This document shows, one piece after another, positions 10,338 through 24,233 of a stretch of 64,000 nt of DNA. The number at the start of each line of letters is the position of its first letter. Within the stretch, counting starts at the first letter, position 1. Position numbers and translations under genes: made by a program. This stretch comes from Orbaceae bacterium ESL0727 (GTDB lineage: Bacteria > Pseudomonadota > Gammaproteobacteria > Enterobacterales > Orbaceae): the NCBI GenBank assembly GCA_029433345.1, contig JAQTHY010000001.1, forward strand, positions 1,116,001-1,180,000. Direction: 5' to 3'. The notes beneath the pieces were generated by a model. That model was not told the DNA's origin, ran no database searches, and saw only the letters and a list, made by a program, of their open reading frames with translations.

Positions 10338-12794
10338 ATGAAAGTTTTAAAATTTGGAGGAACATCGGTCGCTAATGCAGAACGCTTTTTGCGCGTGGCG
10401 GATATTATCGAAAATAATGCTAAGCAGGCGCAAACGGCCGCCGTGTTATCTGCACCAGCTAAAATCACCAATCATTTGATCGCGATGGTCGAAAAAACCG
10501 TTGCTGGACAAGATATTCACAATCATATTTATGAGGCAGAAAAAATTTTTGCTGATCTATTAGCCGGAATAGCAAAAAAAGAACCTAATTTTGCTTATGC
10601 TGAGTTGAAAGCATTTTCATTAAATGAATTAAATCATATTAAGCAATTATTTGAAGGCATTCGTTTATTAGGGCAATGCCCAGATAGCATTAATGCGGCA
10701 ATTATCTGTCGAGGCGAAAAACTATCGATTGCAATTATGGCTGGTTTACTTAAGGCGAAAGGACACCCAGTTACCGTGATCGATCCGGTAAAAAATCTGT
10801 TAGCTGTTGGGGAATATTTAGAATCTACAGTTGATATTAATGAATCAGCTAAACGAATTAATGATCTGCATATTCCTAAAAAGAATATTATTTTAATGCC
10901 AGGATTTACCGCGGGTAATGCAAAAGGTGAGTTAGTGGTATTAGGTCGTAATGGTTCGGATTATTCAGCCGCCGTATTAGCAGCTTGTCTTCGCGCTGAT
11001 AGCTGCGAAATTTGGACTGATGTCGATGGTGTGTATACCTGCGATCCACGCATTGTGCCTGATGCAAGATTGCTTAAAACCATGTCTTATCAAGAAGCGA
11101 TGGAGTTATCCTATTTCGGGGCCAAAGTGCTACACCCCCGAACTATTTTACCAATTGCACAATTTCAGATTCCTTGCTTAATCAAAAATACCAATAATCC
11201 TGATGCGCCAGGAACATTGATTGGCACAAATATTGTTGATACATCGACGCCGGTAAAAGGCATTACTAATCTTAATAATATGGCGATGATTAACGTTTCA
11301 GGACCAGGATTAAAAGGTATGGTGGGCATGTCAGCGCGCGTCTTTTCAGCCATGTCTTATGCCGGCATTTCGGTAGTATTAATTACGCAGTCTTCCTCGG
11401 AATACAGTATCAGTTTTTGCGTACCGCAAGTTGAACTTTACCGTGCCGAACAAGCCTTACAAGAAGAATTTTATTTAGAACTCAAAGATGGATTATTGGA
11501 ACAATTGGAAGTCGTGGAAAAATTAGCCATTATTTCGGTTGTTGGCGATGGTATGCGAACTTTACGGGGATTATCGGCTAACTTCTTCACGGCCTTAGCG
11601 CGTGCTAACATTAATATTATTGCCATTGCGCAAGGTCTATCTGAACGTTCGATTTCGGTTGTCGTCGAGAATGATGTCGCAACAATTGGTGTTCGAGCGA
11701 CACACCAAATGTTATTCGGTACCGATAGAATTTTAGATGTTTTTGTCGTGGGTATCGGTGGCGTTGGGGGAGCATTAGTTGAACAGATCGCGCATCAACA
11801 AAAATGGCTAAAAAACAAACAGATTGATCTCCGTGTATGTGGTTTATTTAATTCTAAACATGCCCTGCTTAATCGCGATGGGCTTGATCTCACGGATTGG
11901 AAAAATCAGATTAAACAGAGCCAAGAAAGTTATAATTTAGATAAGATTATTGAATTTGCTAAACATAATCGACTGCTTAATCCTATTTTAGTGGATTGTA
12001 CATCCAGTAGTGATGTAGCAAATAAATATGCTGACTTTTTAGCCAATGGTTTCCACGTCGTTACCCCTAATAAAAAAGCGAATACTAGCTCAATGGCCTA
12101 TTATTTACGTTTACGCCAAGAAGCGGCTAAAAGCAAACGTAAATTCCAATATGATACTAATGTTGGTGCAGGTTTACCGGTTATTGAAAATTTGCAAAAT
12201 CTACTCAATGCAGGCGATGAGCTGATCCGTTTTTCAGGTATTTTATCCGGCTCACTGTCATTTATTTTTGGTAAACTTGATGAAGGTTTGTCACTATCAG
12301 AAGCAACCAAATTAGCGAAAAAAGAGGGCTTTACCGAGCCAGATCCCCGCGATGATCTTTCAGGAACCGATGTGGCTCGTAAACTCTTAATTCTTGCTCG
12401 CGAGGCTGGCTTACAATTGGAACTTGATCAAATAGAGGTCGAATCAATTTTACCGCCGGAATATTCTCAAGGTAATATTACTGAATTTATGGCAAAATTA
12501 CCGCAACTTGACGCCCAATTTAAAGCAGAAGTTGCGGCGGCAGCTAAAGAAGGCAAAGTGTTACGTTATGTCGGCAGTATCGAAAATAATCACTGTAGTG
12601 TTAAAATTGAAGCTGTGGATAGCGATGATCCGCTTTATAAAGTGAAAAATGGTGAGAATGCGTTAGCGTTTTATACGCGTTATTATCAACCAATCCCATT
12701 GGTATTACGTGGTTATGGTGCAGGTAACGATGTCACAGCGGCGGGGGTATTTGCGGATATTTTACGTACAACATCTAGCAAAATTGGTGGATAA
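10338..12794 (+). CDS. thrA: Bifunctional aspartokinase I / homoserine dehydrogenase I
   Basis: Catalyses the first (aspartate phosphorylation) and third (aspartate semialdehyde to homoserine) steps of threonine synthesis in the cytosol. The 818-aa length equals the E. coli enzyme (820). The N-terminal kinase opens with [20 protein letters not shown] and has [14 protein letters not shown] near residue 205. Two ACT regulatory regions lie at ~315-460 ([36 protein letters not shown]). The dehydrogenase follows from ~465 with [17 protein letters not shown] and the GAGLPVI and [11 protein letters not shown] motifs. It is the first structural gene after the attenuator. The ATG at 10338 is preceded by GAAGGTG. 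Family enzymes are inhibited by threonine. Confidence 0.98.
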   Translation: MKVLKFGGTSVANAERFLRVADIIENNAKQAQTAAVLSAPAKITNHLIAMVEKTVAGQDIHNHIYEAEKIFADLLAGIAKKEPNFAYAELKAFSLNELNHIKQLFEGIRLLGQCPDSINAAIICRGEKLSIAIMAGLLKAKGHPVTVIDPVKNLLAVGEYLESTVDINESAKRINDLHIPKKNIILMPGFTAGNAKGELVVLGRNGSDYSAAVLAACLRADSCEIWTDVDGVYTCDPRIVPDARLLKTMSYQEAMELSYFGAKVLHPRTILPIAQFQIPCLIKNTNNPDAPGTLIGTNIVDTSTPVKGITNLNNMAMINVSGPGLKGMVGMSARVFSAMSYAGISVVLITQSSSEYSISFCVPQVELYRAEQALQEEFYLELKDGLLEQLEVVEKLAIISVVGDGMRTLRGLSANFFTALARANINIIAIAQGLSERSISVVVENDVATIGVRATHQMLFGTDRILDVFVVGIGGVGGALVEQIAHQQKWLKNKQIDLRVCGLFNSKHALLNRDGLDLTDWKNQIKQSQESYNLDKIIEFAKHNRLLNPILVDCTSSSDVANKYADFLANGFHVVTPNKKANTSSMAYYLRLRQEAAKSKRKFQYDTNVGAGLPVIENLQNLLNAGDELIRFSGILSGSLSFIFGKLDEGLSLSEATKLAKKEGFTEPDPRDDLSGTDVARKLLILAREAGLQLELDQIEVESILPPEYSQGNITEFMAKLPQLDAQFKAEVAAAAKEGKVLRYVGSIENNHCSVKIEAVDSDDPLYKVKNGENALAFYTRYYQPIPLVLRGYGAGNDVTAAGVFADILRTTSSKIGG

Positions 12795-12833
12795 TGAGCA
12801 ATAGTTATAATTAATAAGGTAAATAGAATAACA

Positions 12834-13781
12834 ATGAATAACACAAATAATCGTCGTATTAAAGTTTACGCACCTGCCTCTATGGCTAATATCAGTGTTG
12901 GGTTTGATATTTTAGGTGCCGCTATTCACCCAATTAATGGTGCAATGTTAGGCGATTGTATTACTGTTGAAACGGCAGCTAAATTTGAGCTTATGAGCCG
13001 TGGCCATTTCGTTAAAAAGTTACCGAGTAATCCTAAATACAATATTGTTTACCAATGTTGGCAACGTTTTTGTCAAGCGATAGGTAAAACATTACCGGTT
13101 GCGATGACACTCGAAAAAAATATGCCAATTGGTTCGGGATTGGGCTCAAGTGCTTGTTCTGTATCCGGTGCATTGGTTGCTTTAAATGAATTTTTTGATA
13201 AACCGTTTAATGAACAGCAACTGCTCACGATGATGGGCGAAATGGAAGGCAAAATATCAGGGAGTATTCATTATGATAATGTAGCGCCTTGTTATTTGGG
13301 CGGGATGCAGCTTATTATCGATGAATTGGGCACGATTAGCCAATCTATTCCTGTCTTTGAAGATTGGTATTGGGTGATGGTCTATCCGGGTATTAAAGTC
13401 TCGACGGCCGAAGCAAGAGCCATTTTACCAGCGCAATATCAAAAAGCAGATTGTGTTGCTCATGGGCGTTATGTCGGTGGTTTTATTCATGCTTGCTATA
13501 CCAAACAACCGAAATTGGCAGCAGCTATGCTACATGATAATATTGCCGAACCTTATCGCAAACAATTATTACCGAATTTTGACCAAATCCAAAAAAATGT
13601 ACAGCAACTGGGTGCATTGGCATCGGGAATATCGGGTTCGGGACCGACTATTTTTGTGATTGCAGATAAATTAGAAACAGCACAACAGATAGAATCTTTA
13701 TTAAAAACAAATTATTTACAGAACAGCGAAGGCTTTACCCATATTTGTAAAATAGATACATTAGGCACACGCGTTATTTAA
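12834..13781 (+). CDS. thrB: Homoserine kinase
   Basis: GHMP-family kinase converting homoserine to O-phosphohomoserine. The 315-aa protein (E. coli 310) has the substrate-binding start [20 protein letters not shown], the glycine-rich ATP loop [20 protein letters not shown] near residues 98-117 and the C-terminal [14 protein letters not shown]. It lies 39 bp after thrA and 24 bp before thrC in the thrLABC operon, so it is presumably under the upstream attenuator. The usual start is MVKVYAP. Here a short MNNTNNRRI extension precedes it. The identification is firm. Confidence 0.97.
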   Translation: MNNTNNRRIKVYAPASMANISVGFDILGAAIHPINGAMLGDCITVETAAKFELMSRGHFVKKLPSNPKYNIVYQCWQRFCQAIGKTLPVAMTLEKNMPIGSGLGSSACSVSGALVALNEFFDKPFNEQQLLTMMGEMEGKISGSIHYDNVAPCYLGGMQLIIDELGTISQSIPVFEDWYWVMVYPGIKVSTAEARAILPAQYQKADCVAHGRYVGGFIHACYTKQPKLAAAMLHDNIAEPYRKQLLPNFDQIQKNVQQLGALASGISGSGPTIFVIADKLETAQQIESLLKTNYLQNSEGFTHICKIDTLGTRVI

Positions 13782-13805
13782 TTGGATGTAGGAATCTAGC
13801 ACATT

Positions 13806-15095
13806 ATGAAATTATATAATTTAAAAGATCACACAGAGCAAGTTAGCTTTGCTCAAGCTGTACAGCAAGGATTGGGTAAAAATCAAGGTCTCTTCTTCCC
13901 ACAGCTGTTACCTAAATTTACAGCGTCAGAGATAGATTCGTTATTAAAACTCGATTTTGTCACGCGTAGCGCAAAGATTTTATCTGCATTTATTGGTAAT
14001 GAAATTAATGATGATGATCTATTAAGATTAGTCGGTAATGCTTTTCAATTTCCTGCACCAGTTAAGGCTGTGACCGACGATATCGGTACCTTAGAACTTT
14101 ATCACGGCCCAACATTAGCCTTTAAAGATTTTGGTGGACGCTTTATGGCACAAGCATTAGTGCAAGTGGCAGCCGATAAGCAGATCACCATTTTAACCGC
14201 TACCTCTGGTGATACTGGTGCCGCGGTTGCTCACGCCTTTTACCATTTACCAAATATTCGCGTGGTGATCCTCTATCCAGAAGGGAAAATTAGCCCACTA
14301 CAAGAAAAACTCTTTTGTACATTGGGTGATAATATTCATACTATTGCGATTAAAAGTGATTTTGACGCCTGCCAATCATTAGTCAAACAGGCGTTTGACG
14401 ATGAAGAGCTAAAAACAAAAATCGGTTTGAATTCCGCTAATTCAATCAATATTAGCCGTTTACTGGCACAGATTTGCTATTACTTTGAAGCTTATGCGCA
14501 GCTTACACCAAAGCAACGTGAGCAATTGGTGATTTCTGTCCCAAGTGGCAATTTTGGCGATTTAACCGCCGGCTTGCTTGCGAAAACCATGGGGCTTCCT
14601 ATCAAACGTTTTATTGCTGCTACCAATGCTAATGATACTGTGCCTCGTTATTTAGATACCGGTAAATGGCAACCTCATCAAACTGTGGCAACTTTATCGA
14701 ATGCGATGGATGTGAGTCAGCCTAATAACTGGCCGCGCATTGAAGAGATCTATCGCCGTGAAAGTTGGGTTTTATCATCGTTAGCGCATGGTGCGGTATC
14801 GGATGATGAAACTAAAGTCGCTGTGCAAGAGCTCGATGCGCAAGGTTATCTCTCTGAACCGCATGGTGCGATTGCTTACCGCGTATTGCGCGATCAGTTA
14901 CAAGACGGTGAATATGGGCTATTTTTAGGTACGGCTCACCCAGCTAAATTTAAAGAAGTGGTCGAAGCGATATTACATAAAACTATCCCATTGCCAGAGG
15001 CATTGGCAGCAAGGGAAAATATGACTCTCTTATCGCATCACATGCCAAATGATTTTGCTCAGTTGCGCGACTTTTTGCTCGCATTACATTGGTAA
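13806..15095 (+). CDS. threonine synthase thrC: Threonine synthase
   Basis: PLP enzyme that converts O-phosphohomoserine to threonine, the last step of the pathway. The 429-aa protein (E. coli 428) begins MKLYNLKDHTEQVSFAQAVQ, the enteric type. The PLP-lysine motif GPTLAFKDFGGRFMAQ is near residue 107. TATSGDTGAAVAHAF is the phosphate-binding loop and SVPSGNFGDLTAG is conserved. It ends the thrLABC operon and is followed 50 bp later by nrdR on the same strand. No terminator was obvious between them. Confidence 0.97.
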   Translation: MKLYNLKDHTEQVSFAQAVQQGLGKNQGLFFPQLLPKFTASEIDSLLKLDFVTRSAKILSAFIGNEINDDDLLRLVGNAFQFPAPVKAVTDDIGTLELYHGPTLAFKDFGGRFMAQALVQVAADKQITILTATSGDTGAAVAHAFYHLPNIRVVILYPEGKISPLQEKLFCTLGDNIHTIAIKSDFDACQSLVKQAFDDEELKTKIGLNSANSINISRLLAQICYYFEAYAQLTPKQREQLVISVPSGNFGDLTAGLLAKTMGLPIKRFIAATNANDTVPRYLDTGKWQPHQTVATLSNAMDVSQPNNWPRIEEIYRRESWVLSSLAHGAVSDDETKVAVQELDAQGYLSEPHGAIAYRVLRDQLQDGEYGLFLGTAHPAKFKEVVEAILHKTIPLPEALAARENMTLLSHHMPNDFAQLRDFLLALHW

Positions 15096-15145
15096 TCACA
15101 AAGGCGGGAATATCATCCATATTTACCCTATAGAGGATAACATTT

Positions 15146-15598
15146 ATGCACTGCCCATTTTGTAATGCTGAAGATACTAAGGTGATTGATTCCCGCTTAG
15201 TTGGTGGAGGATTCCAAGTACGCCGTCGCCGGCTATGTGTTGAATGCAATGAAAGATTTACCACGTTTGAAGTTGCCGAATTGATAATGCCTAATGTGAT
15301 AAAAAGCAATAAAGTGCGTGAGCCGTTTAATGAAGATAAATTGCGTAATGGTATGAAGCATGCGCTTGAAAAGCGTCCAGTTAGCCTAGATGCTATCGAA
15401 GATGCGATTACCCGAATTAAATCGAAATTAAGAGCCACAGGCGAGCGCGAAGTACCGGCAAAGTTGATTGGTGATTACGTGATTGAAGAACTGAAAAGTT
15501 TAGATAAAGTGGCGTATATTCGCTTTGCCTCAGTCTATTTTAGTTTTCAGGATATTGAGCAATTTAGTAACGAAATTGCTAAATTACAACAAAAATAA
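15146..15598 (+). CDS. nrdR: Transcriptional repressor NrdR
   Basis: Zinc-finger/ATP-cone repressor of ribonucleotide reductase operons. The 150-aa length is standard. The N-terminal zinc ribbon is [17 protein letters not shown] ... [16 protein letters not shown] (two CxxC pairs), followed by an ATP-cone from about residue 49 ([20 protein letters not shown]). The ATG at 15146 follows a GAGGA ribosome binding site. It precedes ribD by 51 bp, the conserved nrdR-ribD arrangement. Nothing is unusual. Confidence 0.97.
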   Translation: MHCPFCNAEDTKVIDSRLVGGGFQVRRRRLCVECNERFTTFEVAELIMPNVIKSNKVREPFNEDKLRNGMKHALEKRPVSLDAIEDAITRIKSKLRATGEREVPAKLIGDYVIEELKSLDKVAYIRFASVYFSFQDIEQFSNEIAKLQQK

Positions 15599-15649
15599 TT
15601 TACCTGCTTACTGGGTACGAATATAACGATTAATTAAACGTTAGAGACG

Positions 15650-16765
15650 ATGATCATCACAGAAACCGATCTTTTTTATATGCAAAAAGCGCTAGCGTTG
15701 GCTAAATTAGGACGCTTTACCACTACACCTAATCCAAGTGTGGGCTGCGTCATTGTCAAAGATAACCAAATTATTGGCGAAGGCTATCATCGCCGCGCGG
15801 GCGGGCCTCATGCCGAAGTTTATGCTTTGCAAATGGCGGGGCCATGTGCACAAAATGCGACGGTTTATGTCACCTTAGAGCCGTGTAGCCATTTCGGACG
15901 TACGCCGCCATGTGCGAATGCGTTAATTCAGGCAGGTGTCAAACGCGTAGTAGTTGCTATGCAAGATCCCAATCCTAATGTCGCCGGTAATGGGCTTGCG
16001 CGTTTAAGTAAAGCGGGAATTATGGTTGATGTTGGTGTATGTCAAAAAGAAGCGGAGCAGATTAATCGCGCTTTCTTTAAGCGAATGCGCACCGGGCTAC
16101 CTTATGTACAATTAAAACTTGCAACATCGTTAGATGGTAAAATTGCGATGGCCTCGGGCGAAAGCCAATGGATTACGTCACCTACCGCCCGGCAAGATGT
16201 ACAATGCTTTAGAGCACAAGCCAGTGCGATTTTAAGCACGTGCGCCACTGTACAGGCAGATAATGCCAGTTTGACCGTTCGCCATACTGAATTACCGGAA
16301 GCGATCCAATCGATTTATCCATCAACAGACGTTCGTCAGCCAATACGGGTGATTCTTGATGGTCAAAACAGATTAGTCGGTTGCGAAAATATTTTCCAAC
16401 AACCAGGTGATACATGGGTAGTCAGAAAAGAAAATACCCCCATCAATGCACCTAACAGCCAACTGTTAGTTGAGTCTTCTCATTATCCTCATATCAATTT
16501 GACGGCATTATTAAAAATGCTAGGCGAAAGACAGATTAATTCACTCTGGGTTGAGGCGGGGGCACATTTAGCAGGTGCATTAATTGAACAAAATTTAGTC
16601 GATGAGTTGATTATCTACTATGCGCCGAAGTTGTTAGGCCACAACGCATTAGATATGTGCATTTTACCTAAGCTACAACAATTAGCATTGGCGCCGGAAT
16701 TTGTCTTTCAATCCGTCACTATGTTGGGGCATGATCTTCGTGTGATCTTAACCCCAAAACAGTGA
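15650..16765 (+). CDS. ribD: Bifunctional riboflavin biosynthesis deaminase/reductase RibD
   Basis: Carries out the second and third steps of riboflavin synthesis: deamination of the pyrimidinone intermediate and NADPH reduction of its ribosyl chain. The 371-aa protein (E. coli 367) has the N-terminal cytidine-deaminase-like zinc site (GGPHAEVYAL near residue 51, LEPCSHFGRTPPCANALI near 75-93). The C-terminal RibD reductase domain follows from ~145 (YVQLKLATSLDGKIAMASGE, ...WVEAGAHLAGALIEQNLVDE). It lies downstream of nrdR. In many relatives ribH and nusB follow, but here the next gene is lacZ on the opposite strand. Confidence 0.96.
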   Translation: MIITETDLFYMQKALALAKLGRFTTTPNPSVGCVIVKDNQIIGEGYHRRAGGPHAEVYALQMAGPCAQNATVYVTLEPCSHFGRTPPCANALIQAGVKRVVVAMQDPNPNVAGNGLARLSKAGIMVDVGVCQKEAEQINRAFFKRMRTGLPYVQLKLATSLDGKIAMASGESQWITSPTARQDVQCFRAQASAILSTCATVQADNASLTVRHTELPEAIQSIYPSTDVRQPIRVILDGQNRLVGCENIFQQPGDTWVVRKENTPINAPNSQLLVESSHYPHINLTALLKMLGERQINSLWVEAGAHLAGALIEQNLVDELIIYYAPKLLGHNALDMCILPKLQQLALAPEFVFQSVTMLGHDLRVILTPKQ

Positions 16766-16811
16766 AACCTTTATAGAAGAATCTTCACCTTGGAATCTTC
16801 ACATTTAAATA

Positions 16812-20024
<3,213 letters not shown>

Positions 20025-20073
20025 TTATTTGTGATGTAAGGTAATGTAATGTTGTTCTTTGATGGTCATTATC

Positions 20074-20089
20074 ATAACGTGTTTGTTAT
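20074..20089 (-). promoter_or_regulatory. Inverted repeat upstream of lacZ
   Basis: ATAAC-N6-GTTAT at 20074-20089 is 59 bp upstream of the lacZ start. It is an imperfect dyad in a position suited to a repressor or activator. It does not fit the GalR operator consensus well, so assignment to the adjacent repressor is uncertain. Confidence 0.3.
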
Positions 20090-20134
20090 AAAGTAGCTAA
20101 ACAAAAAGTAGTCATGTCAACATAATTAACTGTT

Positions 20135-20168
20135 TTCAATATAAAGGATTATTCAATATAAAGGATTA
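20135..20168. repeat. 17-bp tandem duplication
   Basis: TTCAATATAAAGGATTA occurs twice in perfect tandem (20135-20151, 20152-20168) in the 405-bp gap between lacZ and its upstream repressor gene. It looks like a recent slippage or regulatory duplication. The rest of the gap holds the dispersed repeat at 20255 and no gene. Confidence 0.9.
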
Positions 20169-20254
20169 TGCCAATGTAAAGAACAGACGGTTATCCCTGT
20201 CGATTTAGTTTTATATTTTATTGATAATAACTATCAGTTTGATTAGTTTTATGG

Positions 20255-20289
20255 ATGTTTCAGAACTACTATACGTTTATGTAAAAAAT
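20255..20289 (+). repeat. Dispersed repeat, form A (copy 2)
   Basis: ATGTTTCAGAACTACTATAC followed by GTTTATGTAAAAAAT is identical to 8779 over 31 bases. It lies in the intergenic region between the repressor gene's end and the lacZ promoter region, in the opposite orientation to both genes. Confidence 0.92.
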
Positions 20290-20420
20290 AGACGATTATG
20301 TATAAAATTGAGGCGTGTATTTACGTTGCTGCGGTATTTTAGTGTTGTCATGGGCGGGAGTAGTGAAAAATAGTTTATCAACTGTACACTACTCGCCGTC
20401 TATTTTGTTGTCGATAATGG

Positions 20421-21425
20421 TTAACTGATGAAATTAATCGAATAACGTTTGGTTAACGTAGGGGTGAACATATTAGTCAGATTCTGTGGCGGTTGTTTGC
20501 CTTTCGCTAACTCAAGGGAGAGTTCGGCAGCTTGTTCAGCCATTGTTTGCAATGGGTAACGGATAGTGGTTAATTTAGGATGTAAATAGCGGGCAATCGG
20601 TAAATCATCAAAGCCGATAATTGAGATATCAGCGGGAATGTTGATACCATTATCATAAAGCACTGACATAGCACCTGCTGCCATGGAATCATTATAACAA
20701 GCAATGGCAGTAAGGTGGCAGTTACGTTCAAGTAGTCTCATCATCGCTTGTTCGCCACCATTGCTATCGGGTGAAGCAAAAGCAATATTTTTATCATCCA
20801 CTGCGATCTGATGTTCAGTTAATGCATCACGATAACCTTGTAGTCGATCAGCCGAATCGGAAATTTTATGATCAGAACATAAGTAACCAATCTGTTTATG
20901 TCCATGTTGGATTAAATGTTTGACAGCTAAGTAGGAACCATAACGGTCATCAAGGGCAATGCAGCGATGTTCAAAACCGGCTAACATGCGATTAATCAAC
21001 ACCATGCCCGGTATCTGTAACATGAAGTCAGTAAGCGTTTCATCTGATAACATTTTAGCATGCACAACTAATGAAGCGCAGCGATGTTCCATCAATTGGG
21101 TAATGGCACTGTATTCTTGTTGTGCATTATGATAACCATTGCCAATTAATAAAAAATGACCTGTGCGGAAAGCGACTTTTTCTATCGTACTGACCATTGC
21201 ACCAAAAAAAGGATCAGAAACGTCGGCAACTACAATGCCGATAGTCTTGCTATTTTGTTGCGAGAGAGCACGGGCATTGGCATCCGGATGGTAATTAAGT
21301 TGTTCCATCGTCTGCTTAACAGTGTTGCGAGTTGTATTGCTAACATTTTGTGCATTATTAATGACACGAGATACTGTGGCAACAGAAACATTGGCTAAAC
21401 GTGCCACATCTTTTATAGTAACCAT
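20421..21425 (-). CDS. galS: LacI-family repressor, GalR/GalS type
   Basis: DNA-binding repressor. The N-terminal LacI helix-turn-helix (MVTIKDVARLANVSVATVSR) is followed by the hinge (NYHPDANARALSQQNSKTIG) and a periplasmic-binding-protein-like effector domain. The 334 aa compare well along their length with E. coli GalS/GalR as I recall them: DVSDPFFGAMV, LIGNGYHNAQQE, IPGMVLINRML, FEHRCIALDD, IGFDDLPIARY, TPTLTKRYS. Galactose is the likely inducer. It sits between lacZ and the GH36 alpha-galactosidase, all co-oriented, and a near-consensus GalR operator lies upstream of the latter. Whether it is GalS, GalR or a paralogue is not resolved. Confidence 0.85.
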   Translation of the reverse strand: MVTIKDVARLANVSVATVSRVINNAQNVSNTTRNTVKQTMEQLNYHPDANARALSQQNSKTIGIVVADVSDPFFGAMVSTIEKVAFRTGHFLLIGNGYHNAQQEYSAITQLMEHRCASLVVHAKMLSDETLTDFMLQIPGMVLINRMLAGFEHRCIALDDRYGSYLAVKHLIQHGHKQIGYLCSDHKISDSADRLQGYRDALTEHQIAVDDKNIAFASPDSNGGEQAMMRLLERNCHLTAIACYNDSMAAGAMSVLYDNGINIPADISIIGFDDLPIARYLHPKLTTIRYPLQTMAEQAAELSLELAKGKQPPQNLTNMFTPTLTKRYSINFIS

Positions 21426-21580
21426 AGAAATACCTTTTATTATATGTTATGCAAAAGTCAGATATAGCCAAGTATGATAAGGGTAAAATTACATTTTGCC
21501 AATTTCATTATGCAATTCTGCTATTATTTATAATAAAATGATTTCTATGGATTATTTTATAGGATAAACGGAGTATATAA

Positions 21581-21636
21581 TTATTATCCTTTCGGGGCTG
21601 TTTTATTCCGTTGATTAGTAACAGCCAAGATAATAA
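21581..21636 (-). other. Compound hairpin between alpha-galactosidase and repressor gene
   Basis: Nested inverted repeats, TTATTATC/GATAATAA (21581-21588, 21629-21636) around GGCTGTT/AACAGCC (21596-21602, 21620-21626), begin 10 nt past the alpha-galactosidase stop. This may be a terminator without a long U-tract, or an RNA-stabilising structure. Confidence 0.45.
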
Positions 21637-21645
21637 ATACACCTA

Positions 21646-23823
21646 TTACGCTGTTGCGATCACCTGAATTAACATAGCAGTTTCCGGATCCAACACAGGT
21701 AAAGGCAAGCCTATATTCATTAACCAATCACCAGAAAGCACGGTATCACGGCTCATCCATTTTGGTAATGCCTTCATAGTATGGGCATTATTTTTAGGAT
21801 CGATATTGGCTGGCATATCCAAGACAATAATACGATAATGCCGATCTGTTGATAGACCTGTTAAACGCAAATTACCACTGAGTGCGTAAGTTGGCATCAT
21901 CAATTGAGCGATGATAAAAACTGCTTCTTGCTGATTTTGACTAATGACGCCATAACTTTGCATTTTTTCTGCATCATCGACATCTAAGCGGACACAAGTA
22001 CCACTATGTAATAAGTTGCGTAACTGTTTATGCAATGTAATGTAATGGCGAAAAGCGTATTGTTCTTCTTTTGGCGTTGTAATTGGATCAAGCTCAACCC
22101 CCATATGACCAAATAAAGCGGTCAGGCCGCGAAAATTGATATGATGCTGGCGGAAAGTGGTGTGGCAAACCGCACCGCCGATATGGGCGCCCATGACTTC
22201 GGGAGGGAAGAAGTAACTCATACCTCGCTGAATGATCTGTCTTTCTAAAGCATCATTTGAATCAGATGTCCAGAATCGATGCGTGCGTTTTAATATTTCA
22301 TAATCGATACGTCCACCACCCGATGCACACGACTCGATTGCAACGTGCGGGAACTTATCACGTAAAATATCGAGTAGGCGGTAAAGTGCCTGAGTTTGCC
22401 CAACTATTGCGGGATGGCCTTGGTGTCCTGGTTGGACGATTTCGCGATTCATATCCCATTTGATATAGTCAATATCATAACTTCCTAGTAACCACGTTAG
22501 GCGTTCGAGCAGATAATCAAAGACAGCAGGATTTTGCAAATCCAGAAGATATTGGTGACGACCTTCTGGTTGGTTATAACCGGTTAGTTCGAGCAACCAA
22601 TCGGGATGCGCACGGTAAAGATGCGAATTTTTATTAATCATCTCAGGCTCAACCCAGATACCAAACTCCATACCGAGATCTTTAACTTGTTTGATGATCG
22701 GCTCAAGTCCATTAGGGTATTTACGTTTATCTAAGTACCAATCGCCTAAAGCTTGGTAATCATCATCACGGGTACCAAACCAACCATCATCAATAATAAA
22801 ACGTTCCACACCCAGTTCAGCTGCTTTGATAGCCATTTGCTGAATATATTCTGGTCGATGATCAAAATAGATGCCTTCCCAGGTGTTGAGGTGGACAGGT
22901 CGTGAGGTGGATTGGCAATCGGATTTAGGCGTATGGAGAATATGCTGGCGGACAAAGTGATAAAAATTCTGGCTCATCTTATTTAATCCTTGCGCACTAT
23001 AGGTCGCATACAGCCAAGGCGTACTTAGGGTTTCGCCTTTTGCCAGTTCTATTTCGCCGGCTAAATAGAGTGCTTCGGCTTGAATAAAGCGTTTGCCATT
23101 ACTTTTGACTGCAACGTGGATATGATGATTGCCACTCCAACCTAAATGGAATCCCCACACTTCGCCTTGCTGTTCTTTAAAACCGGTATCACCAATCATG
23201 ACCCCTGGGAAATATTCATGAGATGTGCGTCCGCGACGATTTTCTTGTAAAAAACCAGCATGGGAAATTTGGACACGATAAGCTTGGAACTCTTTTGTCC
23301 AGCGGCCATTAAAGGCCATGAGCTCTTTGGCTCGTTCGGGAAGCGGAATGGTCAATGCGAGTCGATTCACTTGATAAGGTTGATCACTTAAATTAGTCAA
23401 GCTATTTTGGCACTGTAATACACCACTGCTATCCAAAATCAGTGTGCTGGTGAGGCGTAATTTGGCGATCGCATCTTCACTGATAATGGTGACGCCGTTT
23501 TCTATCGGTGCGATTGTTTGTGTCACAAAAATAGGTGACCAATCCTTCCCATTGCGATGTCCTTCGACGCCAGACGTACTAAAATTCCCTAATCCTTCAG
23601 CCGGTACTAATGTAAAGGGGACATGGGTATCTAATCGTCCATTAGGTACTGCCGGTATGAGAGAATCTAGGCTATCTATCTCTGGTCCATGTTCTTCTGG
23701 TCCATGTTCTGTTATTGGGTTTATATCCGTATTATGTAATCGTTTACCAAAATAGCTTAATTCAGCATAAGGTTTTGTGCATAGAATAATATCAATATCA
23801 TGGCTGCTTAGACGGTAGGTCAT
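21646..23823 (-). CDS. Alpha-galactosidase, GH36 (RafA/AgaA type)
   Basis: Releases galactose from melibiose- and raffinose-type alpha-galactosides. The 725-aa protein (RafA about 708) has a long N-terminal beta-sandwich followed by a TIM barrel. Family motifs are FIIDDGWFGTRDDDYQALGDW near residue 340 and YIKWDMNREIVQPG, whose Asp is the nucleophile in GH36. SCASGGGRIDYEILKR also matches, as does FWTSDSNDALERQ, whose second Asp is the acid/base. No signal peptide is visible, so it should act in the cytosol and need a sugar importer elsewhere. The ATG at 23823 has GAGGAG just upstream. It is not the NAD-dependent GH4 enzyme MelA. Confidence 0.93.
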   Translation of the reverse strand: MTYRLSSHDIDIILCTKPYAELSYFGKRLHNTDINPITEHGPEEHGPEIDSLDSLIPAVPNGRLDTHVPFTLVPAEGLGNFSTSGVEGHRNGKDWSPIFVTQTIAPIENGVTIISEDAIAKLRLTSTLILDSSGVLQCQNSLTNLSDQPYQVNRLALTIPLPERAKELMAFNGRWTKEFQAYRVQISHAGFLQENRRGRTSHEYFPGVMIGDTGFKEQQGEVWGFHLGWSGNHHIHVAVKSNGKRFIQAEALYLAGEIELAKGETLSTPWLYATYSAQGLNKMSQNFYHFVRQHILHTPKSDCQSTSRPVHLNTWEGIYFDHRPEYIQQMAIKAAELGVERFIIDDGWFGTRDDDYQALGDWYLDKRKYPNGLEPIIKQVKDLGMEFGIWVEPEMINKNSHLYRAHPDWLLELTGYNQPEGRHQYLLDLQNPAVFDYLLERLTWLLGSYDIDYIKWDMNREIVQPGHQGHPAIVGQTQALYRLLDILRDKFPHVAIESCASGGGRIDYEILKRTHRFWTSDSNDALERQIIQRGMSYFFPPEVMGAHIGGAVCHTTFRQHHINFRGLTALFGHMGVELDPITTPKEEQYAFRHYITLHKQLRNLLHSGTCVRLDVDDAEKMQSYGVISQNQQEAVFIIAQLMMPTYALSGNLRLTGLSTDRHYRIIVLDMPANIDPKNNAHTMKALPKWMSRDTVLSGDWLMNIGLPLPVLDPETAMLIQVIATA

Positions 23824-23947
23824 AAAATCTCCTCATCATCATTGAAGTTATCGCAATCATCCTTTAAGGCTGTTACCGCTTAACGAGCGGGCAGTTATCA
23901 AGTTTGGTTTATCTTAAAGGGGAATGCATCTATTTTAAAGCAAAGCA

Positions 23948-24071
23948 CTATTTATTTATGGGGAACTCTTTATTTATGGCGAACTATTTATGGTGAACTA
24001 TTTATTCATAACAAACTATTAATGAAAAACTATTAATCAAGTACTATTCATGAAAAACAATAAACGAGGAA
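23948..24071. repeat. Degenerate tandem repeats (TTTATGG-GAACTA type)
   Basis: About eight related 14-18-bp units, such as TTTATGGCGAACTA, TTTATGGTGAACTA and TTAATGAAAAACTA, run through the 410-bp gap upstream of the alpha-galactosidase. They lie between its start and a likely -10 (ATTATA at 24098-24103, TATAAT on the sense strand), so they would form part of a long 5' leader. Confidence 0.7.
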
Positions 24072-24153
24072 CCAAAAATACATGTTATAAGTAGAGTATT
24101 ATAAACAGAGTATTATTAATAGAATAACCGCAACACGATCATGGATAATGGTA

Positions 24154-24167
24154 TGTAAACGTTACCA
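24154..24167 (-). promoter_or_regulatory. GalR/GalS-type operator
   Basis: TGTAAACGTTACCA matches the remembered GalR/GalS consensus TGNAANCGNTTNCA at 10 of 11 specified positions. It is 331 bp upstream of the alpha-galactosidase start and near a TATAAT-like -10 (24098-24103, minus strand). A weaker match, TGTTACCGCTTAAC, lies at 23871-23884. The adjacent repressor gene makes it the likely ligand. Confidence 0.6.
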
Positions 24168-24233
24168 GATATCCTTCTTATTGAAAAGGAAAATGTATGA
24201 TCGATAAAAAGGATAATCGCGAAAATTTGATGG